Origin: Candidatus Nomurabacteria bacterium RIFCSPLOWO2_01_FULL_39_18
Lineage (GTDB): Bacteria; Patescibacteriota; Minisyncoccia; Phycocordibacterales; UBA9973
DNA length: 40,859 nt
NCBI GenBank assembly: GCA_001787005.1
Contig: MFUV01000004.1
Coordinates: 64,911 to 105,769, forward strand
Direction: 5' to 3'
The translations under genes and the position numbers were made by a program. Each line of letters begins with the position of its first letter. Position 1 is the stretch's first letter. The notes below the pieces were generated by a model. The model ran no database searches. It had not been told where the DNA came from and was given only the letters and a program-made list of their open reading frames with translations. This document shows positions 21,611-30,757 of this stretch, one piece after another.

Positions 21611-22702
21611 TTATTTTACGAAGTAAATGTTTTTTAATGTCTGGTTATTGGTGTAATTTGTTTCCTTTACTCGCTTATCCAGATTCATACTATAGTAAAA
21701 TTCAACATTCCCTCCTTTTTGGAAACAAAAACTGGAAAATTTATCGCATTGTATATCTTCCCAATAAAACTTATGCTCCCAAACTTCGCCTGGGGCAATA
21801 GTAATCGGATAAGAACCTGCAGAGATAAGATATTTTTTATTTGGACCAGAAAATATTTGTTCTTCCATGGCCTGATCGATCACTGCTTTTGTACCTTGGT
21901 TTGTCACTGTAAAAATAATCTCGGCATTTCCATTATTTATATTGGGGTTTGTGGGCACAACTTTTATATCAGTTGCCAAATCTACATAGCCATTCTTGTC
22001 ATCTACAATAGACTGTTTTCTTTTTTCTTCTTGATCCATTTCCCACTTTATACTTGCGGCAAGATCAAGTTTCCAAGTATCTCCTTCTTTAATAAAGACC
22101 ATGTTTTGTGTATCTATCTTTCCTCCCGATACAACTGTAATATTGGCCACAATATCTAAATCTGACTGAGAAACACTATTGATCGTGAACGAGCTAGTTG
22201 ATTCGGCCATCTTGGCGGATGAGAAAAAGGCAGCAGTTTCGGCGGAAGAGTGTTTTACAATAAGGGCTGTATTTTCTGTGAGATACCCCTGCCGTATATC
22301 TTCAAGAATTATCTTGACTTTTTCAATGTCTGGATTAGAAGATGTTGATGTTTGGGAAGATGCCTGACTTACCCCTTCATTTATTACCAGTTCTGCGCTT
22401 GGCATAAGGGGTATTCCTGTTTTCTGCTTTGCATAAAAAATATAACCACCCGTCGCCAGAGCAACCAAAAGAATGACAGGAAGTATTATTTTAAGAAGCG
22501 TGTGTTTAGGTTGCGACTGTATGGTATGGTCAGAAACTCCTGGGGACGCAGGAGATATCGGAATCGGATTTTGTCCAGCTTCGGTGGCAGTCTTGATATC
22601 TTCCGGAGACCAACCCGAAGATAGCAAATTTTGTTTTATCTGTTCATCACTTACACCCTGTTGTTTAGCTTTTTTTATATAGTCTATTAGTTCGGGGTAC
22701 AT
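21611..22702 (-). CDS. membrane protein with N-terminal UBA-like helical segment and C-terminal CARDB/Ig-like region
   Basis: MYPELIDYIKKAKQQGVSDEQIKQNLLSSGWSPEDI; TM near residue 75; C-terminal ...VKETNYTNNQTLKNI. Confidence 0.6.
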   Translation of the reverse strand: MYPELIDYIKKAKQQGVSDEQIKQNLLSSGWSPEDIKTATEAGQNPIPISPASPGVSDHTIQSQPKHTLLKIILPVILLVALATGGYIFYAKQKTGIPLMPSAELVINEGVSQASSQTSTSSNPDIEKVKIILEDIRQGYLTENTALIVKHSSAETAAFFSSAKMAESTSSFTINSVSQSDLDIVANITVVSGGKIDTQNMVFIKEGDTWKLDLAASIKWEMDQEEKRKQSIVDDKNGYVDLATDIKVVPTNPNINNGNAEIIFTVTNQGTKAVIDQAMEEQIFSGPNKKYLISAGSYPITIAPGEVWEHKFYWEDIQCDKFSSFCFQKGGNVEFYYSMNLDKRVKETNYTNNQTLKNIYFVK

Positions 22703-22778
22703 ACTGGAATTATCTCATATTTTTAAATAAATCAAAACGCAAATGTGCAGAACTTTTTTCTTTTTTTCTGTATATAAT

Positions 22779-23864
22779 TTAATTTGGGTGATTTGCTATC
22801 AAATACCATTCATCCCAATGCTTATCTGTAATCAAGCCGAAAACTCCGAGCCACGAGAAACTAGTTCGATTTCTCGAAAGATCGCTCTCTCGGTTAAAAG
22901 AAAAACTCAATCTGCCTCTATCAACACCCTTTAAATACATCTTGTATCCGTTCAGTTGTCTTACGATTTCCAATCCCCTGGGCGTAAGCTTGCGCGCTAA
23001 TTTTGTCATATTTTGTCCGAATATTATAAACCAGGCAAACCAAGAAAACACTGCAAACCCTACAAGAAACACTTTTACAATCTCAATGTCTGATACAATA
23101 ATATAAATATTATTTAGATGCGGCAGAAGAATACTTGCCAATAAATACCCAACCGAGAAAACAACAATAACAGGCAGAAGAATTATGCCAGCAATAAATA
23201 CCCCAACGACAGGAATAAAACTTAAAAATACAGAAAAGAAAACACCAAAAGTAAGTGAACCGGCAAAAATACTGATAACGGTAATTATCTTACTTTCTTT
23301 TTCCATATACCCACGAGAAAGAGCTAATCCATATAAATCCTTATACCAAAAATCAAACCATACACCATTAAGTTCGTTGTAACCATCGCCATCGTAGCCG
23401 TGCTTGCTTAGTTTCTCTTGAAGTTTGCCAGACATACCAACTTTTTCATTTAATCTGTCTAAAAACTTCTTTTCCTCTTCAGCACAATCCATATTTTTAT
23501 AATTTTCATGAATTTCGTATTCTAAGAGAGATTCAGTAGTGAAGCTAAGTTTCTTCAGCAAGCCATCTTCAAATAAATTAATCAGAGTCAGAAGCTGATT
23601 GCCGGTTTTTGTAACTTCGCCCGCCATTCCCCCTTCCCTACCAGAAACCATGATATATCTAGCAAAGACAGGACTAAGATCTTTGGGTGGATCATACTCC
23701 GGAACTACGGATTTCGGGTCTTGTCTTACTGAACGAGCTTTGGCTAAAACAAAAATAGCCACAGCCCAGCTAAAAATAAAAGTAAAAAGACAAGCAAGGA
23801 AAAAACTATCTGTATCTGCAAAATTTTTGAGTATCGTGTTAGTTGGAAATAGTATGTTTGGCAT
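22779..23864 (-). CDS. polytopic hypothetical membrane protein
   Basis: 361 aa ORF, several TM helices, no recognised family. Confidence 0.55.
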   Translation of the reverse strand: MPNILFPTNTILKNFADTDSFFLACLFTFIFSWAVAIFVLAKARSVRQDPKSVVPEYDPPKDLSPVFARYIMVSGREGGMAGEVTKTGNQLLTLINLFEDGLLKKLSFTTESLLEYEIHENYKNMDCAEEEKKFLDRLNEKVGMSGKLQEKLSKHGYDGDGYNELNGVWFDFWYKDLYGLALSRGYMEKESKIITVISIFAGSLTFGVFFSVFLSFIPVVGVFIAGIILLPVIVVFSVGYLLASILLPHLNNIYIIVSDIEIVKVFLVGFAVFSWFAWFIIFGQNMTKLARKLTPRGLEIVRQLNGYKMYLKGVDRGRLSFSFNRESDLSRNRTSFSWLGVFGLITDKHWDEWYLIANHPN

Positions 23865-23941
23865 TCTTGTATCAATTTAATCGGAACATCCCTAATGCGA
23901 TTATTATGCTAATATAATAACATAGATTCTGTATAAAAATT

Positions 23942-25171
23942 ATGAAACACTGTAAAGATTGTGAGCCAGCGCAAGAAATACATGTCGTCGCTTATATATC
24001 CGTGGTTTTGGGCTGGATAGACGAGCCATTTTTCTCCATGATGGAAAAGCTTTTTAAAAATTTTGCTGAAAAAATGGCAGACAAGATTACTTTGCCCTTT
24101 TTTAATTTAATGGTCTTTTTGCGACTAGGACATTGGTCTTTCAAGCCAGACGACAAGGACACTCTCCGCACAAAATGTTTCTGGGAAGAAGCAGAGAGAC
24201 GCGGAATAAAAATGAAAGAATTCCATCTCGGTCCGATTAAAGATGGCTTTGTTGCTGAATTCGGGGAAGGAGATAAGCGTAAAACAATAATTTTTGACGG
24301 TTTGCCTCGTCCGGGACTAAAGGAATCTCCCGCGCTCAAATGGATGGACAACAAGGGCATCATGAAAGAGAAATTCAAGAAAGAGGGTTTACCAGTAGCG
24401 GAGGGCGGAGTGGCTTGGAGTAAATCTGGAGCGTTAAAAATTTTCAATAGCTTGCAGAAAGCCCAGAAGAGACCTGTGATAACAAAACCAAATTTGGGCT
24501 CTAGGAGCAGGCATACCTTGATTCACATAGATACTCCGGAGAAATTGATATACGGTTTTAAAAAAGCAAAAAAACTTTCGCCGCTGGTCGTGATCGAAGA
24601 AGAATTGCGGGGATTTCTTTTCCGGGGAACTTTAATCGGAGGCAAATTAGCGGGTGTGGTGAGGCGAGATCAGCCGGAAGTGATGGGCGACGGCATCCAC
24701 ACCCTGCAAGAATTAATGGACAAAGAAAATGAAAGACCGGAAAGAAACGGTCCGATTTTTTATAAAATTATTATTGATCCGGACGCGGAAGCTGAATTAA
24801 AAAGACCTGCCCGCGCAGGCGGGGAAAATATCACCATGCGAGATATCCCGCCCAAAGGAAAAGTCATCACTTTTTCCCAGAAGACCAGCCGAGGTTGCGG
24901 AGGCACAACCACGGAAGTCACAGACATCGTGCATGGAGATAATGTGGCAATGTTGGAGCATGTCGCAAGCTTTCTAGACGATCCGCTTATCGGAGTAGAC
25001 TTCATCATCGAAGACATCACTAAATCCTGGAAGGAGGAACAGCACTGTGGAATTATTGAATGCAACAGCCTGCCCTTTATCGATTTGCACCATTACGTAT
25101 TGTTCGGCAAGCCCAATAATGTAGCTGGCAAGCTTTGGGATCTAGTAATGCCGGAGTCAAAATCAGATTAA
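23942..25171 (+). CDS. ATP-grasp domain ligase-like protein (cyanophycin synthetase/glutathione synthase-like)
   Basis: RPVITKPNLGSRSRHTLIHIDT, SPLVVIEEELRGFLFRGTLIGGKLAGVVRRDQPEVMGDG, DPLIGVDFIIEDI...GIIECNSLPFIDLHHY. Confidence 0.8.
   Translation: MKHCKDCEPAQEIHVVAYISVVLGWIDEPFFSMMEKLFKNFAEKMADKITLPFFNLMVFLRLGHWSFKPDDKDTLRTKCFWEEAERRGIKMKEFHLGPIKDGFVAEFGEGDKRKTIIFDGLPRPGLKESPALKWMDNKGIMKEKFKKEGLPVAEGGVAWSKSGALKIFNSLQKAQKRPVITKPNLGSRSRHTLIHIDTPEKLIYGFKKAKKLSPLVVIEEELRGFLFRGTLIGGKLAGVVRRDQPEVMGDGIHTLQELMDKENERPERNGPIFYKIIIDPDAEAELKRPARAGGENITMRDIPPKGKVITFSQKTSRGCGGTTTEVTDIVHGDNVAMLEHVASFLDDPLIGVDFIIEDITKSWKEEQHCGIIECNSLPFIDLHHYVLFGKPNNVAGKLWDLVMPESKSD
24806..24823. repeat. imperfect palindrome CCTGCCCGCGCAGGCGGG inside ATP-grasp CDS
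   Basis: Resembles the DUF475 palindrome core; encodes RPARAGG. Confidence 0.6.
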
Positions 25172-25687
25172 ACTGCCCTTCTCGTCCACGGAAATCTCTG
25201 AATCCGGATTGTAGGCGTTTGGATCCATCACCAGATGTGAAATATATTTTTCCTCCGTCACAAAACCACCTAAAAATTTCTGGAAGTCTACTTTCGCTTC
25301 TCGCTCCCCCCTCTCTTCCATATGTTCGATCGGGTGCGCCTCTGGCGTGAATTCATAATGCCCGCGAATTTCCCCATCGGAGAAAACACGCAAGTGATAT
25401 TGATCTTCAAAGTCTGCAAACTTCCTCCAGCTTAAAACCTGATCCTTGTCCGTCCAAGCCACGAAATGATTGCCAAAGCCCCATTTATTATGCAAATGTT
25501 TTTTCAATTCCTCTAAAGTTCTCCCGGGCGAAAGCCAGCCGATGTGGTATCTCTGCCTGCCGTTATCATGATGAACGATTCCCCACCTAAGAAGAGCCTT
25601 CTGCGTGGCTGGGAAAAATTTATAAACAAAATGCCAAATTCGGTATTTTATTTTATCGAAAAAAGTCATGGAAATATGATAACACAT
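25163..25687 (-). CDS. conserved hypothetical protein, start possibly at 25669
   Basis: 174 aa ORF convergent with the ATP-grasp gene; MTFFDKIKYRIWHFVYKFFP... Confidence 0.6.
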   Translation of the reverse strand: MCYHISMTFFDKIKYRIWHFVYKFFPATQKALLRWGIVHHDNGRQRYHIGWLSPGRTLEELKKHLHNKWGFGNHFVAWTDKDQVLSWRKFADFEDQYHLRVFSDGEIRGHYEFTPEAHPIEHMEERGEREAKVDFQKFLGGFVTEEKYISHLVMDPNAYNPDSEISVDEKGSLI

Positions 25688-25757
25688 CTGGGCGGAAAAA
25701 TTATGTGTATACTATATATTATTTTAGTGATTTAGTGTATATTTAAAAAAGATAAAA

Positions 25758-25848
25758 GGAAGGTTGCGCCGAATGGTAAGGCAACGGTTTGCTAAACCGT
25801 GAGGACTTTAAAAATCCTCTATGGGTTCGACTCCCATACCTTCCGCCA
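25758..25848 (+). tRNA. tRNA-Ser(GCT), class II, CCA encoded
   Basis: Acceptor GGAAGGT/ACCTTCC, G discriminator, CCA; anticodon stem ACGGT-TTGCTAA-ACCGT with GCT at 25791-25793; variable arm GAGGACTTTAAAAATCCTC. Confidence 0.95.
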
Positions 25849-25895
25849 AGAAGGTAAAATATCATAATCCCACAGTACCTTGGTTTTTTTATTTA

Positions 25896-26255
25896 TTACT
25901 CTTTCTTTAGAAGATAGAAAAGAGTTAGTGGTGCTCCCCAGTTTGCGAAGCGCTCGATGAAATCCCAAACCGACTGTCCAACTATTGGTCGCAAAATTGC
26001 TGTAAAAAATCCCCAAAATGCCATCCAGAGAAGCAATGGCCTCACTGGACGAAACAAAACTATCAGAGCTAAGATTATGTCAACTACTCCGATAGCCAAT
26101 ATAATATTTAGGGCTGTGGGTTGGCTGAAACCGGATAACTTTTCCACCCACCCGACCCAGTCTGCTTTTCCACCCAAGGCGAGGGCTCCATGTCCCATAA
26201 ACTCACCGGCTACTGCAATCCTCAAAATCCACTGCATTATTTTTTCTTTATTCAT
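25896..26255 (-). CDS. DoxX-like small membrane protein
   Basis: 119 aa, four hydrophobic helices, LRIAVAGEFMGHGALAL. Confidence 0.55.
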   Translation of the reverse strand: MNKEKIMQWILRIAVAGEFMGHGALALGGKADWVGWVEKLSGFSQPTALNIILAIGVVDIILALIVLFRPVRPLLLWMAFWGFFTAILRPIVGQSVWDFIERFANWGAPLTLFYLLKKE

Positions 26256-26426
26256 ACTTTGTATCTTGTTAATTAATAATTATAACTAAAATTAATCTGA
26301 AAATTTGTAAAAATTTACTAATAAATAAGTATCTATAATCAAACAGCCTCGACAAACTATTTTAATTATAGCATAACTAGTTATCCACTTTTCATAAATC
26401 AACACCTTGAGAGTATAATGGTTTAG

Positions 26427-26451
26427 TAGTTGCGCAACTATGCAACTTATT
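26427..26451. promoter_or_regulatory. candidate ArsR-type operator A, TAGTTGC-N8-GCAACTTATT
   Basis: AGTTGC/GCAACT dyad just downstream of a TATAAT (26414-26419); same half-sites, spacing and flank as 29899-29923. Confidence 0.65.
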
Positions 26452-26502
26452 CATTATACACCCCGTTTGTCATCTCTCCAAGCGGTTCTAACAACTTCGA
26501 TC

Positions 26503-27048
26503 ATGGAAACACACAAAAAGAATTGGTTCAAATATATTGTCGGGTTTATTACTTGTCTCCTGATTCGGCTTATTCCATTTCGTCCCCCCAATATTGAGCC
26601 AATACTGGCGACACAAATGCCGTTCTCGAGAGCGTACGGGAAGATCGCTGGATTTTCGTTCGCGTTTTTAAGTATGGTTCTCTTTGACGTTTTAACCGCA
26701 AAAGTCGGAATGTGGACTTTCATCACCGCAGGCGCCTACGGGTTTCTGGGGTTGTGGGCGTCGTTCTATTTTAAAAATAAAAGCAATAGCTCGTGGAATT
26801 ATGCAAAGTTTGCCGTTATGGGAACTCTTGCTTTTGACATTGTTACTGGTCTCTCTATCGGCCCGCTTTTCTTCCGCCAGCCATTTATGGAGGCACTGGT
26901 CGGACAGATCCCTTTTACCGCACTTCATCTTGTAGGAAATATCAGCTTTGCGGTCTTTCTCTCTCCGTTTATTTATCGATTCATCATTGAGAATAAAAAA
27001 TTTGAAACGCAGTCAATCATGGCAATTTTAAAACTAAAACGAATATGA
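26503..27048 (+). CDS. predicted ECF transporter S-component-like membrane protein (candidate cobalamin importer subunit)
   Basis: ORF 26440..27048; start at METHKKNWFK (26503) preferred because 26440 lies inside a palindromic operator candidate. Multiple TM helices; overlaps the RNR gene by 4 nt. Substrate inferred from context only. Confidence 0.6.
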   Translation: METHKKNWFKYIVGFITCLLIRLIPFRPPNIEPILATQMPFSRAYGKIAGFSFAFLSMVLFDVLTAKVGMWTFITAGAYGFLGLWASFYFKNKSNSSWNYAKFAVMGTLAFDIVTGLSIGPLFFRQPFMEALVGQIPFTALHLVGNISFAVFLSPFIYRFIIENKKFETQSIMAILKLKRI

Positions 27049-29327
27049 AAAATAATATAAATAAGAAAAAATATTCCCCGCTCCAGCAAATACAGAAACG
27101 CGACGGCATGATAGTTCCCTTTGATGAAAAACGCATAACTCGCGCTATCTTCCGAGCAATGCAATCAGTGAAAGAGGGTGATGAAATACATGCTACCCAA
27201 GTAATGTATAGAGTACTGGATGCGCTTCTAGTCCTAAGAGAAGAGAAGGAAATAAAAACTTTTATCCCGCACGTCGAGACAATACAGGATATTGTAGAAA
27301 ATGAGCTTATCGCTTCGAATTTTTTAGCAACAGCGAAAGCCTATATCCTTTATCGAAAAGAAAGATCATTAGTGCGAGAAAAAGTTGGTTTTGTGCCCGA
27401 AAAAGTAAAAAGTTTGGTTGCTGAAGGTAAAAAATATTTTAGAAATTCGCTTGCTGAATTTGTTTACTATCGTACCTATGCAAGGTGGATAGAAGAAGAA
27501 GGTCGTCGTGAAACATGGATTGAAACTGTTGATCGTTATGTTAATTTTATGCGCGATAATATAAACGGCAAACTCACCGAAGCGGAGTACGCAGAAATTC
27601 GAGAAGCAATTCTTAAACAAGAAACGATGCCGTCCATGCGTCTTTTGCAATTCGCAGGCAAAGCAACCAGGCGGACAAATGTTTGTGCATATAATTGTTC
27701 CTTTATTGCTCCGAAAAGTTTCCAAGATTTTGCGGAGATTATGTATATCTCTATGTGCGGAACCGGAGTTGGCTGGTCGGTAGAAAGTGAAAACATCCAA
27801 GCGCTTCCGCAGATTCAAAAGCAGACGGGCAAAAAACTTCCAATCTATATAATCCCCGACAGCAAAGAGGGCTGGGCAGATGCGTTTGCTCTTGGTCTCA
27901 AGACATGGTTTACGGGGGGAGATATTATTTTCGATTATTCTCTTATTCGTCCTGCCGGCTCACGTCTTAAAACTATGGGGGGCAAGAGTTCAGGGCCCGC
28001 CCCGCTTCGATCTCTTCTTCTGTTTACTCGGCAGCGTGTGTTGCGTCGCCAGGGTAGACACCTGTCAAATTTAGATGCCCATGACATTATCTGCAAAATC
28101 GGTGAATGTGTCGTAGCGGGCGGTGTCCGCAGAAGCGCTATGATTTCACTTTCTGATTTAGATGATGAAATGATTCGCGACTCAAAAAAGGGTCAATTTT
28201 ATATTTCCGAGGGACAAAGAATGCTGGCAAATAATTCGGCAGTGTATCTTTCAAAGCCAACCACGACCGAGTTTCTGGAAGAATGGATCGCTCTAGTAAA
28301 GTCCGGTAGTGGCGAGCGAGGAATATTCAATCGCGGTGAGCTCTCCGGCACATTGCCAAAAAGAAGGCTTAACCAATGGAAAAATGGGGTGTACCCATCG
28401 TGGGGAACAAATCCGTGCGGAGAAATTGTTTTACAATCCAAACAATTCTGCAATCTTTCGGAAGTTATCGCAAGAGCAGATGACACTGAAGAGAGTTTAC
28501 TGCGAAAAATTCGTGTCGCGACGATATTGGGAACTTACCAATCAACTCTTACTTACTTTCCGTATCTATCAAAAGAATGGAAAAAGAATTGCGAGAAGGA
28601 GAGACTGCTTGGCGTATCCATCACCGGACAATGGGATTGCGAAAGAGTTCGTGATCCAAAGATCCTTGAAAAAATGAAGTTGACCGCAATTGAAACAAAT
28701 AAAAAATACGCAAAACGTTTTGGCATAGAACATTCAACTTGTATTACCTGTGTAAAGCCCTCAGGAACAGTTTCGCAAACAGTTGATTGTGCGAGCGGCA
28801 TGCATCCTCGCCACTCGCCATATTACATTCGCCGTATTCGCATCTCAGCCACCGATGCGCTTTTAAAAATGCTTAAGGATCAAGGCGTGCCGTATTATCC
28901 AGAAGTCGGACAAACCCTTGAAACTGCATCGACATTTGTACTTGAGTTTCCAGTCAAAGCGCCCGACGGAGTTATTTGCAAAGACGATATAAACGCGATT
29001 GCGCAACTAGAACATTGGAAGATAGTTAAACAACATTTTACTGAACACAATCCCTCAGTTACCGTTTCTGTTGGAGATGATGAGTGGTTAAAAGTTGCGA
29101 ATTGGGTGTACGAGAATTGGGATTTAGTCGGCGGGCTTTCATTCCTACCTCGCTCAAATCATATTTACCAATTAGCTCCATACGAGGCAATCACGAAAGA
29201 AAAGTACGAGGAAATGAAAAAACGTCTTGGCGATTTAGATTTTTCAAAAATTGTCACTTATGAAAGAGACGACGAGACAGAGATTAGACGTGAGCTTGCC
29301 TGTGTGGGCGGTCTTTGCGAAATATAA
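27045..29327 (+). CDS. nrdJ: adenosylcobalamin-dependent (class II) ribonucleoside-triphosphate reductase with ATP-cone
   Basis: N-terminal QKRDGMIVPFDEKRITRAIFRAM (ATP-cone); CGTGVGWSVE; WGTNPCGEIVLQSKQFCNLSEV; C-terminal CVGGLCEI. Confidence 0.9.
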   Translation: MKNNINKKKYSPLQQIQKRDGMIVPFDEKRITRAIFRAMQSVKEGDEIHATQVMYRVLDALLVLREEKEIKTFIPHVETIQDIVENELIASNFLATAKAYILYRKERSLVREKVGFVPEKVKSLVAEGKKYFRNSLAEFVYYRTYARWIEEEGRRETWIETVDRYVNFMRDNINGKLTEAEYAEIREAILKQETMPSMRLLQFAGKATRRTNVCAYNCSFIAPKSFQDFAEIMYISMCGTGVGWSVESENIQALPQIQKQTGKKLPIYIIPDSKEGWADAFALGLKTWFTGGDIIFDYSLIRPAGSRLKTMGGKSSGPAPLRSLLLFTRQRVLRRQGRHLSNLDAHDIICKIGECVVAGGVRRSAMISLSDLDDEMIRDSKKGQFYISEGQRMLANNSAVYLSKPTTTEFLEEWIALVKSGSGERGIFNRGELSGTLPKRRLNQWKNGVYPSWGTNPCGEIVLQSKQFCNLSEVIARADDTEESLLRKIRVATILGTYQSTLTYFPYLSKEWKKNCEKERLLGVSITGQWDCERVRDPKILEKMKLTAIETNKKYAKRFGIEHSTCITCVKPSGTVSQTVDCASGMHPRHSPYYIRRIRISATDALLKMLKDQGVPYYPEVGQTLETASTFVLEFPVKAPDGVICKDDINAIAQLEHWKIVKQHFTEHNPSVTVSVGDDEWLKVANWVYENWDLVGGLSFLPRSNHIYQLAPYEAITKEKYEEMKKRLGDLDFSKIVTYERDDETEIRRELACVGGLCEI

Positions 29328-29331
29328 TCGT

Positions 29332-29901
29332 ATGTTATACACCGGAAAAGGCGACAATGGAACAACGAAACTCTTTGATTGCCCGCAGGGCAAGAGAGTT
29401 AGTAAATCTGAGTTTGTCTTTGAAGTGCTCGGGACGCTGGACGAGCTTAACTCATCGCTTGGATACGCAAAGATACTTTCAAAAAAATCAAAGGATACAC
29501 TCTTTATCGAGACAAGAAAAGTTTTCTATGAAGAAATTCTTGATAAGCTTCAACAAAATTTATTTTGTATTCAAGCGGAATTGGGAGGATCGGATATACA
29601 TCCAACCAAAACTCATATAGATTATCTTGAGAAAGTTGTACATGAAGTAGACACGTTGCTTCCTCCAATTAAATCTTTCGTTATTCCCGGAGGAGGAGAG
29701 ACGGGAGCGTATCTGGACATCGCGCGAACCATTGCACGGCGAGCAGAAAGAGGGTGTGTGATTTTGCGAGATAAGAAAGAAAGAAAAATTGACGATATGA
29801 GTCTGCAATTTTTAAACAGACTTTCGAGCGTACTGTACGCTCTTGCTAGGTTTGCAAATTATCAAGAGGGATATACAGAGAAAAGACCCATATATCAATA
29901 G
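29332..29901 (+). CDS. PduO-type cob(I)alamin/cobyrinate adenosyltransferase
   Basis: MLYTGKGDNGTTKLFDCPQGKRVSKSEFVFEVLGTLDELNSSLGYAK; FVIPGGGETGAYLDIARTIARRAERG. Start at 29332 rather than ORF-track 29251. Confidence 0.9.
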   Translation: MLYTGKGDNGTTKLFDCPQGKRVSKSEFVFEVLGTLDELNSSLGYAKILSKKSKDTLFIETRKVFYEEILDKLQQNLFCIQAELGGSDIHPTKTHIDYLEKVVHEVDTLLPPIKSFVIPGGGETGAYLDIARTIARRAERGCVILRDKKERKIDDMSLQFLNRLSSVLYALARFANYQEGYTEKRPIYQ

Positions 29902-29923
29902 TTGCATTTTCTCGCAACTTATT
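29899..29923. promoter_or_regulatory. candidate ArsR-type operator B, TAGTTGC-N8-GCAACTTATT
   Basis: AGTTGC/GCAACT dyad 19 nt upstream of the arsR-like start codon. Confidence 0.65.
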
Positions 29924-29936
29924 TCATACTTCAACT

Positions 29937-30257
29937 ATGAAAGCGGTCACAAAAATAAAAAGACCTTTGCCAAGAATAGCGTATGAGCAAAATGCAGTAA
30001 CGTATAAAATACTAGCTAATTCAAAGCGCTTAGAAATTTTGAATCTCTTGCGGGAACAGGAAATGCCCGTAGAAACACTTGTAAAAGAGCTCGGCATCAG
30101 CAAAGCCAATGTGTCTCAGCATCTGGCGCTCCTTCGCCACGCAAGGCTAGTAACAGTACACAGAAAGGGCCTGAACGCCTTCTATAATATAATTGATCCC
30201 CGAATTGTCGAACCATGCCGCATTCTGCATAAACTTTCCCATAAAGACAAAAGTTAA
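29937..30257 (+). CDS. ArsR-family winged helix-turn-helix transcriptional regulator
   Basis: SKRLEILNLLREQEMPVETLVKELGISKANVSQHLALLRHARLVTVHRKGLNAFYNI. Confidence 0.9.
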   Translation: MKAVTKIKRPLPRIAYEQNAVTYKILANSKRLEILNLLREQEMPVETLVKELGISKANVSQHLALLRHARLVTVHRKGLNAFYNIIDPRIVEPCRILHKLSHKDKS

Positions 30258-30625
30258 CTAAAGTTAATCTGAAAACTATACATTCCCATCCCACAAACTC
30301 CTCGCAGGGGTACACCAGCTTTTGGTGTACCTAGGTCAATTTCTGTTTCTCCAGTTTGAGGTAGAATTTTTTGGAATCCAACAGAATGGATAACAAGTGA
30401 AGCCGAACAATCATAAGTGCCATTTGTTTTCATAATAAGTTTTGTGGGTATGCCACCTTTTGCTTCTGTTATTTGCGGAGAATATCCGCCTTTAGCATCA
30501 ATGGTAATATACTGAACACCGTCTTTAATTTCTACACTTTGCGTTGATGTGGTTCCGCCGATAAAAATAATGGCAATGACAACGATAAGGGCAAGGGTGA
30601 TGATTATGTAAACCGTTTTATTCAT
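30254..30625 (-). CDS. membrane-anchored cupredoxin-domain protein
   Basis: One N-terminal TM; C-terminal DCSASLVIHSVGF...GVCGMGMYSFQI resembles a cupredoxin Cu site. Confidence 0.75.
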   Translation of the reverse strand: MNKTVYIIITLALIVVIAIIFIGGTTSTQSVEIKDGVQYITIDAKGGYSPQITEAKGGIPTKLIMKTNGTYDCSASLVIHSVGFQKILPQTGETEIDLGTPKAGVPLRGVCGMGMYSFQINFS

Positions 30626-30746
30626 CCCGTTAGAGATAGGAAATCTTTAGATTTCCGTAGTTATATTATTTTTAATTAAAATTTTCGACATAAAATTATT
30701 TTTCTATATTATTTCTAACAACAAACTATAAAATCTCTAACAGGAT
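30624..30746 (-). promoter_or_regulatory. leader inverted repeat ATCCCGTTAGAGAT...ATCTCTAACAGGAT upstream of cupredoxin gene 30254..30625
   Basis: 14-nt arms; the single DNA mismatch becomes a G-U pair in minus-strand RNA; nested perfect hairpin GGAAATCT-TT-AGATTTCC at 30639-30656. Confidence 0.6.
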
Positions 30747-30757
30747 TCATCTCCCCA

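Noticed and set aside
26256-26440. Possible cobalamin riboswitch upstream of the B12 module
   Set aside because: No B12-box-like sequence or suitable extended structure was seen; the TAGTTGC dyad is the only clear signal
26440-26502. ORF-track start codon of the S-component-like gene
   Set aside because: This ATG lies in the operator-like palindrome next to the -10 box; METHKKN at 26503 is a more plausible start
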